Positions 51,731-57,500 of a DNA stretch of 57,500 nt are shown here, piece by piece. Both the position numbers and the translations under genes were made by a program. Under the pieces are notes generated by a model. That model was not told the origin of the DNA. It was given only the letters and a program-made list of their open reading frames with translations, and did not search any database. The DNA comes from Sphingopyxis macrogoltabida. GTDB lineage: Bacteria > Pseudomonadota > Alphaproteobacteria > Sphingomonadales > Sphingomonadaceae. How positions within the stretch are numbered: position 1 is the first letter of the stretch; every line of letters starts with the position of its first letter. The stretch covers positions 1 through 57,500 of the forward strand of contig NZ_CP009429.1 in the NCBI RefSeq assembly GCF_001314325.1, given 5' to 3'.

Positions 51731-53164
51731 ATGCGCGTTTTGGCAAGGACTTGCGCTTCGGTTGCCGCCGTCGCGGCAGTGGTTTCATTCCCCGCCGCCG
51801 CGCAGGATCCGACGCAGGGCAATGCGCAGGGCGACCTTGCCGTCACCATCTATAACGGCGGGCAGTCGCTGGTGCAGGATATCCGCCAGATCGCTTTCCC
51901 CGCCGGGCGCTCGCGGCAGGAGTTTCCCGACGTTTCGGCACAGATCCGGCCGCAGACCGTCTCCTTCGCCGCGGACGGGACGGCGATCGTCGAGCAGAAT
52001 TTCGACTATGACCTCCTCTCGCCCGACGCGCTGATGCAGAAGGCGGTGGGCGAGACGGTGACCTTGCTCCGGATCAATCCCGCCACCGGGGCCGAAACGC
52101 GCGAGCGTGCCAAGGTGCTCGCGGTCAACGGCGGCGTCGTGCTGCAGATCGGCCCGCGGATCGAGATCTTGCGCGACGACGGCCTGCCGGTCCGGGTCAT
52201 CTTCGACAAGATCCCGCCCAATTTGCGTGCCAAGCCGACACTGTCGATCACCGTCGAGAGCAAGGGCGCCGGGACGCGGCCGGCGACGCTTTCCTATCTG
52301 ACGAACGGCCTCGGCTGGTCCGCCGACTATGTGTCGCTCTACGATGAAAAGGCGGGGACGATCGACGTCCAGGGCTGGGTGACATTGAGCAACAACACCG
52401 GCACGACCTTCGACAATGCCAAGACCTTGCTCGTCGCAGGGACGCCCTCGGCGGGCGGCATGGCCGCTTACGGTCAGTCGTACCGCTATCGCTCGCAGCC
52501 GTCGGCGCCGGGCGAACTCCGCCGCGCCGGCACCGAGACCGCGCCGCGCGAGCAGCTTGGCGACTATTATCTCTATCCGCTCGCCGAACGCACGACGATC
52601 GCCAATGCGCAGACCAAGCAGGTGAGCTTTCTCGACGTCGCCAAGGTGCCGGCGCAGAAAATCTATGAGTTCACCGTCGACGGCTTCAACAACATGACCG
52701 AACCGGCGAGCGCGGCGAGCGTGATCAAATTCACCTCGAGCCGCGACGGCGGCCTCGGCGACGCGCTGCCCGCCGGGACGGTGCGCTTTTACCAGCGCGA
52801 CCTGCGCGGCGATCCGCAGTTTATCGGCGAGAACCAGATCGGCCACACGCCGATGGGCAGCGAACTGGGGCTGAAGACCGGCGATGCCTTTGATGTGAAA
52901 GTGAAGGCGACCGTCGTGTCGCGCGAAAAACGCGGGACCTATGTCTGGCGCTCGTCGATGTCCTATCTGCTGACCAACGCCCGGTCGGAGCCCGTCACGC
53001 TCGATCTCCGGCAGCGCGGGCTCGACTGGTACTGGTCGGAAACGAAGATCATCACCGAAAGCCAGAAGAGCGAAAGGCTCGATTCGGACGGCACGCAGTG
53101 GCGGGTGACCGTACCCGCGAACGGCGAGGCGACGATCACCGCCACCTTCGAAACGCGTTATTGA
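51731..53164 (+). CDS. DUF4139 domain protein, secreted (copy 1)
   Basis: The roughly 477-residue protein has a signal peptide (MRVLARTCASVAAVAAVVSF, cleaved after PAAAQ) and the DUF4139/MuiA-like beta-rich architecture: GDLAVTIYNGGQSLVQDIRQ, a middle 'LSYLTNGLGWSADYVSLYDE' segment and 'YVWRSSMSYLLTNARSEPV' near the C-terminus. The function is unknown; export is clear. The start at 51731 sits right after the terminator hairpin. A paralogue follows 11 nt after its stop. Confidence 0.88.
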   Translation: MRVLARTCASVAAVAAVVSFPAAAQDPTQGNAQGDLAVTIYNGGQSLVQDIRQIAFPAGRSRQEFPDVSAQIRPQTVSFAADGTAIVEQNFDYDLLSPDALMQKAVGETVTLLRINPATGAETRERAKVLAVNGGVVLQIGPRIEILRDDGLPVRVIFDKIPPNLRAKPTLSITVESKGAGTRPATLSYLTNGLGWSADYVSLYDEKAGTIDVQGWVTLSNNTGTTFDNAKTLLVAGTPSAGGMAAYGQSYRYRSQPSAPGELRRAGTETAPREQLGDYYLYPLAERTTIANAQTKQVSFLDVAKVPAQKIYEFTVDGFNNMTEPASAASVIKFTSSRDGGLGDALPAGTVRFYQRDLRGDPQFIGENQIGHTPMGSELGLKTGDAFDVKVKATVVSREKRGTYVWRSSMSYLLTNARSEPVTLDLRQRGLDWYWSETKIITESQKSERLDSDGTQWRVTVPANGEATITATFETRY

Positions 53165-53175
53165 TCCGCGGACCG

Positions 53176-54753
53176 ATGCGCCGCGCCGCATCCCCCCTGT
53201 CGATGTTTTCGCTGCTGCTGTTCGCGGCGTCGCCTGCGGCGGCGCAGTCGGTGGTCACCTCGACTGCGGTCGACCAGGTTGCGGTCAGCGTCTTTCGAGA
53301 TCCCGACCGCGCCGAAGGCGGCGAGATCAACCGCGACTGGCTGAACGGCTTCGCTTTGATTTCCGAAACCCGGACGGTGGATTTGCCGGCGGGCGAATCG
53401 GTGCTGCGCTTCGAGGGCGTCTCCGAAGGCATGGTCGCGGTGTCGGCGATCGTCACCGGCTTGCCGGGCGGCGTCGTGCAGAAGAATCGCGATGCGGCGC
53501 TGCTGTCGCCCGCCAGTCTGCTCGACGGTTCGCTCGGCAATCGTGTCCATCTCCGCCGCACCGACCGCGCGACCGGAAAGGTGACCGAGGAAGAGGCGGT
53601 CATCCGCTCGGGTCCCGAGGGCGCCGTCATCCTGCAAACTTCGGCGGGTTATGAAGCGCTGCGCTGCACGGGACTTCCCGAAACCATCGTCTATGACGGG
53701 GTGCCTGAAGGATTGACCGCCAAGCCGACGCTGTCGGTGACGACGCGCAGCCCGGCGGCGCAGCGCGCGACAGTGACGCTGACCTATTTGTCGACCGGTT
53801 TCGACTGGGCGAGCAATTATGTCGCGCGCGTTCGCGAAGACGGCAAGACGCTCGACCTGTTCGCCTGGCTGACCGTCGCCAACAGCAATGGCGAAAGCTT
53901 TGCCGACGCGAACATGTCGGTGCTGGCGGGCACGCTCAACGTCACGAGCGATTTCGATTCGCTCGTCGAGGCACCGCCGCCGCCGCAACTGAGCCTGCGC
54001 TGCTTTCCGACCGGCAGCGGCCGCTACGGTCCGCCACCCCCGCCTCCTCCCCCGCCCGCGCCGCCGCCGCCGCCGATGGCGGAGGGGATGGATATCGTCG
54101 TTACGGGGGCACGCCGCCGGGAAATGGCGATGGCGGCGCCGATAGCGGTGGTCGATACCGCGAAGCTCGAGGATCTGGGCGATCTCAAGCTCTATCGCGT
54201 GCCTTTTCCGGTCACCGTCGCGGCGAACGGGCAGAAGCAGGTGGCGCTGCTGATCAAGGACGGGGTGCCGTTCGAGCCGATCTATCGCTTGCGGGCGAGT
54301 CCGGGGGACGAGGAGACGGCGGCGACGACCGAAATATTGCTGCGCATGCAGAACAAGGAAGCCGCCCGGCTCGGCGTACCGCTGCCGAGCGGGCAGGTCG
54401 CGGTGTTCGAACAGGCGGCGGGCCGCGAACTGCTGGCGGGCGAGGGGATGATGCGCGACCATGCGGTCGGCGAAAAGGTCGATCTGGTGATCGGCGAAAG
54501 CAGCCAGGTCCGCGTCGACATGGAAAATTACGTGCCGCCGAAGAACCGCGAGAATGAGTATCGGGTCACGGTGTCGAACGCCAATCCCTTTGCGGTGACG
54601 TTCGAGCTCGGCTTCCAGGTCTATGACACTGGCACGCTCGATTCGCGGCTGCGCAAGCTGCCGCGCAAGGACGGCCTGCCGACCTGGACGGTGCGCGTGC
54701 CGGCGAATTCGGCGCGCAGTTTCGAGTACCGGACGCCCAAGAGCGAGGATTAG
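53176..54753 (+). CDS. DUF4139-type protein with polyproline and TonB-receptor-like motif (copy 2)
   Basis: The 525-residue paralogue has a signal peptide (AASPLSMFSLLLFAASPAAA) and the same segments as copy 1, such as 'LTYLSTGFDWASNYVARV'. Unlike copy 1 it carries a polyproline run (about residues 290-300) followed by DIVVTGARRR starting at residue 305, then IAVVDTAKLEDLGDLKLY. This resembles the N-terminus of Sphingomonas TonB receptors. The C-terminal half has 'VDMENYVPPKNRENEYRVTV'. ATG at 53176 is chosen; a TTG overlapping the previous stop is possible. It probably forms an operon with copy 1. Confidence 0.85.
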   Translation: MRRAASPLSMFSLLLFAASPAAAQSVVTSTAVDQVAVSVFRDPDRAEGGEINRDWLNGFALISETRTVDLPAGESVLRFEGVSEGMVAVSAIVTGLPGGVVQKNRDAALLSPASLLDGSLGNRVHLRRTDRATGKVTEEEAVIRSGPEGAVILQTSAGYEALRCTGLPETIVYDGVPEGLTAKPTLSVTTRSPAAQRATVTLTYLSTGFDWASNYVARVREDGKTLDLFAWLTVANSNGESFADANMSVLAGTLNVTSDFDSLVEAPPPPQLSLRCFPTGSGRYGPPPPPPPPPAPPPPPMAEGMDIVVTGARRREMAMAAPIAVVDTAKLEDLGDLKLYRVPFPVTVAANGQKQVALLIKDGVPFEPIYRLRASPGDEETAATTEILLRMQNKEAARLGVPLPSGQVAVFEQAAGRELLAGEGMMRDHAVGEKVDLVIGESSQVRVDMENYVPPKNRENEYRVTVSNANPFAVTFELGFQVYDTGTLDSRLRKLPRKDGLPTWTVRVPANSARSFEYRTPKSED

Positions 54754-55136
54754 GGCGCCGGCAGCGGCCGCGGGCGGTGATTCTCGTCAAGCGCGACGAA
54801 GGTGAAGACGCCTTCGGTCACCTTTTCCTCGGTGCGGCCGCCGTCGCGGGTCGCGACCACCTCCAGCCGGATCGCCAGCGAGGTGCGCCCGCGTCGCTCG
54901 ATATGCGCGTAGATGGAGATGATGTCGCGGAGCAGGATCGGGGCGATGAACTCCATCGTCTCGATCGCGACGGTCGCGACCGCGCCCTGCGCTTCGCGGC
55001 CGGCGACGATGCCGCCCGCAATGTCCATCTGGCTGAGGACCCAGCCGCCGAAGATGTGGCCGTTGGCGTTGATGTCCGCGGGGCGCGGGACGACGCGCAG
55101 GATCGGGTCGCGCGGGCAGTCTGGCTTATCGGTCAT
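54750..55136 (-). CDS. Acyl-CoA thioesterase (YciA-type hotdog fold)
   Basis: The 128-residue protein has the YciA/ACOT pattern: ADINANGHIFGGWVLSQMDI with the catalytic aspartate, and TVAIETMEFIAPILLRDIIS. The convergent DUF4139 stop overlaps its stop by 4 nt. It overlaps the start of nothing downstream; upstream its ATG lies inside the end of the small membrane-protein gene (11-nt overlap). Confidence 0.9.
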   Translation of the reverse strand: MTDKPDCPRDPILRVVPRPADINANGHIFGGWVLSQMDIAGGIVAGREAQGAVATVAIETMEFIAPILLRDIISIYAHIERRGRTSLAIRLEVVATRDGGRTEEKVTEGVFTFVALDENHRPRPLPAP

Positions 55137-55434
55137 GGTTCATATCCGGGTCGTCCTTGAAAGGATCTTCGATCGCTTCGTCGTGGCCGCTGCCGCTCGA
55201 CAGGAAGACGAGGCCCATCAGCGCGGCGCCGAGCAGGACCGACAGCCCGACCCCCGCCGCCGTCGCGATGATCATGTGAATGGTGAGCGCATCGCCCATC
55301 GTATAGCGCAGCCAGCCCAGCGCCAGCAGGACGGCGCCGAACGAAACCAGCGCCATTCCCTTCATCAGCCGGCGATAGCGGGCCCAGGCGACCTGCGAGG
55401 TGTCGCGGTTGTCGAGCGGGGATCGTTTGACCAT
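55126..55434 (-). CDS. Small membrane protein of unknown function
   Basis: The roughly 102-residue protein MVKRSPLDNRDTSQVAWARY has two hydrophobic helices (MALVSFGAVLLALGWLRYTM and 'MIIATAAGVGLSVLLGAALMGLVFL') and an acidic tail. I do not recognise the family beyond small inner-membrane protein. It overlaps the thioesterase start by 11 nt, so the two are cotranscribed. Start at 55434; 12 more codons upstream are open but lack support. Confidence 0.75.
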   Translation of the reverse strand: MVKRSPLDNRDTSQVAWARYRRLMKGMALVSFGAVLLALGWLRYTMGDALTIHMIIATAAGVGLSVLLGAALMGLVFLSSGSGHDEAIEDPFKDDPDMNHDR

Positions 55435-55566
55435 GCGCGCTCTCATGGACCAGCCGCGCGGCAAGACCAAGCGCGAAAGGCCATCGCCCTGCCGCAGTCC
55501 TTTGGGCTTGGCCGCGAATCATGTTAAGCTGGTCGCCCTGAAAAGCGACATGGGGAGCGGCAAAGC

Positions 55567-55992
55567 ATGACGATCGGAGCGATCCTGCACGGGCACACGG
55601 GTCCGGTGATTGCGGCACGGAAAGAAGATACGGTCCGCGCGGTGATCGATCTCTTGGCACAGCATCGCATCGGCGCGGTGCCGGTGATGGAGGGCGAAGC
55701 GATCGTCGGCATCTTTTCCGAACGCGACCTCGTCCGGCTGATGTCCTCCTATGGTCCCGAAGCACTCGACCGGCATCTCGACGAGGTCATGACCAAATCG
55801 CCGGTAACCTGCGATTCGCAGATGGCGGTGATCGGCGCGCTGTCGCAGATGACGCAAAAGCGAATCCGCCATTTGCCCGTGGTCGACGGCGGCCGGCTGG
55901 TCGGATTCGTGTCGATCGGCGACCTCGTCAAATATCGCATCGACAAGATCGAGGCCGAAGCTGCGGCGATGCGGGATTATATCGCGTCGTAG
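55567..55992 (+). CDS. Tandem CBS-domain protein
   Basis: This 141-residue protein consists of two CBS motifs: 'AVIDLLAQHRIGAVPVMEGE' with IVGIFSERDLVR, and 'ALSQMTQKRIRHLPVVDGG' with LVGFVSIGDLVKY. CBS pairs bind adenosyl nucleotides and sense energy state. Without an attached enzyme domain the partner is unknown. A long inverted repeat follows its stop. Confidence 0.93.
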   Translation: MTIGAILHGHTGPVIAARKEDTVRAVIDLLAQHRIGAVPVMEGEAIVGIFSERDLVRLMSSYGPEALDRHLDEVMTKSPVTCDSQMAVIGALSQMTQKRIRHLPVVDGGRLVGFVSIGDLVKYRIDKIEAEAAAMRDYIAS

Positions 55993-56012
55993 TTCAGGCT
56001 GACGCCTGAAGG

Positions 56013-56093
56013 CGGTACCGGCCCGCTCCCCCTCCCGGCCTCCCCAACGATAGTAGCCTATCGGAGGCCGGGAGGGCGAGCGGGCCGGTACCG
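56013..56093. repeat. Long inverted repeat between the CBS gene and the flippase gene
   Basis: Arms 56013-56043 and 56063-56093 are 31-nt inverted copies with one mismatch; the loop contains a smaller GATAG/CTATC pair. It separates convergent genes and can act as a bidirectional terminator. Its sequence (CGGTACCGGCCCGCTC start) differs from the other repeat families in the window. The right arm ends on the flippase stop codon. Confidence 0.85.
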
Positions 56094-57500
56094 TTACACC
56101 GAATCGGAAACTTCCCGCCGCAGGACGAGTCGCATCACTTCGGCGATCGCCTCGCGTTCGAGCAGCCACAGCAAGCCGCCATAGAGCGCGACGCCCAGCG
56201 CGACGAGCAGCGCCAGCCGAATCGGCGCCGCAGTCCCGAGCGGCGCCAGCAATTGCGCCGCGAAGCCGACGCCGATCGCCATCAACAGCGCGGGGACGAG
56301 TCCCGGCAGCATGGCGCGGCCGACATCCCATAGCGACACCCCGATCAGCGGCGCCGTCATCCGCGCCGCGACAAAGAGCAGCAGCGGCGCCGCGATCAGC
56401 CACGCCCAGGCGATACCCATCAGCCCCCATTGGGCACCGATCAGGAAGGCGGCGGGAAAGATGATCGCACCGCCGAGCGAGGTGAGCATCGAGACGTGCG
56501 GCTTGCCGAGCGCATTGTTCACCGGCGCGAAGAGAATCTGCACCGTCATCGCGATGAGCGCGAGCGACAGCAGCTGGATATAGGGCACCATGCCGAGCCA
56601 CTTCACCCCGAACAGCGTTTCGACCATCGGCGCCGCGACCACCGCGAGTCCGCAATAAAAGGGTGCGGCGACGAGCATCAGCAGGCGGACCGTCTTAAGA
56701 AAGCTCCAACGCATCGCGGTCGGATTGTCCTTGATTCGCGAATAGGCGGGGAAGGCGACCTCGTTGAGCGGCGGCACGAACTTCGCCATGAAGATCTGCG
56801 CGAGGAACAGCGCCTCGGCATAAAGGCCGAGCGCATGTGGTTCGAATCGGCGACCGGCGATGAAGACGTCCGACTGGCTTTGCACCAGCCAGAAGAGCTG
56901 GCTGAACAGCACCGCCGATCCGAATCCGATGATCTGGCCGCACCCCTTGAAGTTGAAACTCGGCCAGACGAGCAGCCGCGCCACGAAAGTCAGCCCGATT
57001 GCGCGCGTCCAGAACATGGCGATCGGCGCATAGACGAGAGTCCAGACGCCGAATCCCGCGAGCGCGCAGCCGAGCGCGGTGCCCGCGCCCGCGAGCGCGG
57101 CGACGAGATTGACGATCGCCTGACGGCGGAAATCGAGTTTGCGCGACATCATCACTTCGGGAAGCGCGATGAAGGGCGTCGCGAGAAAGATCAGCGCCTG
57201 CACGCGGAGCAGCTCGGCGACCATCGGCTGGCCATAATAGGCCGCAGCGATCGGCGCGCCGAAATATTGCACGGCGGCGAGCAGCGCGTTGAGCAGCAGC
57301 AGCAGGCCGAACGCCTGCCTGATTCGGAACGGATCGACCGAATCGGATTGCACCAGCGCGCTCGCGAATCCCCAGCCGTTGAGGAACGCGAGGAAGGCGA
57401 GCACCACCTGCGTCATCGCAAACAGCCCATAATCGGCCGGATCGAGCAGACGAATCACGAGCAATGTCGACGACCAGGTGATGATTTGCGCCAGAATCTG
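56094..57500 (-). CDS. Polysaccharide flippase (Wzx/MOP type), 5' end outside the window
   Basis: At least 468 residues are encoded; the open frame runs without a stop to the window edge, so the start lies beyond 57500. It is a polytopic membrane protein with the polysaccharide-export pattern 'RLLDPADYGLFAMTQVVLAF' near the N-terminus and about 12 membrane segments. Such proteins flip lipid-linked O-antigen or exopolysaccharide units. Neighbouring sugar genes, if any, are outside the window. Confidence 0.88.
   Translation of the reverse strand, partial: QILAQIITWSSTLLVIRLLDPADYGLFAMTQVVLAFLAFLNGWGFASALVQSDSVDPFRIRQAFGLLLLLNALLAAVQYFGAPIAAAYYGQPMVAELLRVQALIFLATPFIALPEVMMSRKLDFRRQAIVNLVAALAGAGTALGCALAGFGVWTLVYAPIAMFWTRAIGLTFVARLLVWPSFNFKGCGQIIGFGSAVLFSQLFWLVQSQSDVFIAGRRFEPHALGLYAEALFLAQIFMAKFVPPLNEVAFPAYSRIKDNPTAMRWSFLKTVRLLMLVAAPFYCGLAVVAAPMVETLFGVKWLGMVPYIQLLSLALIAMTVQILFAPVNNALGKPHVSMLTSLGGAIIFPAAFLIGAQWGLMGIAWAWLIAAPLLLFVAARMTAPLIGVSLWDVGRAMLPGLVPALLMAIGVGFAAQLLAPLGTAAPIRLALLVALGVALYGGLLWLLEREAIAEVMRLVLRREVSDSV

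Overview
The window is a GC-rich, densely coded piece of an alphaproteobacterial chromosome, most likely from the Sphingomonadaceae and probably Sphingopyxis-like. The pointers are dnaA behind a terminator, the rpmH-rnpA-yidD-yidC-engB run, a Sphingomonas-type TonB-dependent receptor, DUF4167 and PGPGW proteins, and paired hairpin repeats. The genus is an inference from general familiarity; no search was run. Most of the window is housekeeping chromosome. I see no phage, no CRISPR array, no complete insertion sequence and no tRNA or rRNA gene.

Layout. (1) 1-15.7 kb: dnaA with degenerate DnaA boxes around its stop codon; a DUF4136 lipoprotein; trpS-murJ; secB divergent from a Tim44-like gene, mltA and smr; dapE; a cupin protein; then, on the minus strand, GST, engB, yidC, yidD, rnpA, rpmH and a PGPGW membrane protein. 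(2) 15.8-26 kb: a minus-strand accessory region. A TetR regulator with a near-perfect 22-bp palindrome just before its own start codon heads about 14 closely packed or overlapping small genes: VOC/glyoxalase-fold proteins, three glutathione S-transferases, two DUF899 proteins, a GFA zinc protein, a double DUF1428 protein, a DoxX-like protein and DUF4287. It looks like a detoxification or stress cluster of unknown substrate. (3) 26-39 kb: comM, DUF1905, an M23 peptidase overlapping a bactofilin, an ICMT-like membrane methyltransferase, a TonB-dependent receptor, a DUF853 (HerA-like) ATPase, a globin-like protein, a cytochrome P450, a thioesterase behind a perfect 18-bp palindrome, and queF. A 266-bp MITE-like element with 32-bp inverted ends sits at 39 kb. 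(4) 39-50.5 kb: a proline-rich membrane protein, sseA, metC, mscS, ppa, an M61 peptidase, a DUF1345 protein, hisS, prfA and prmC. (5) 50.5-57.5 kb: a DUF4167 protein whose terminator hairpin also holds the Shine-Dalgarno of the next gene; two DUF4139 paralogues, one carrying a TonB-receptor-like motif after a polyproline stretch; a thioesterase, a small membrane protein and a CBS-domain protein; and a polysaccharide flippase cut by the window end.

Paired inverted repeats lie in many intergenic gaps (12.6, 21.9, 28.0, 44.4, 49.6 and 56.0 kb). They belong to at least three sequence families. Two copies of one family (44.4 and 49.6 kb) show compensatory differences that preserve both the pairing between arms and a small hairpin inside each arm.
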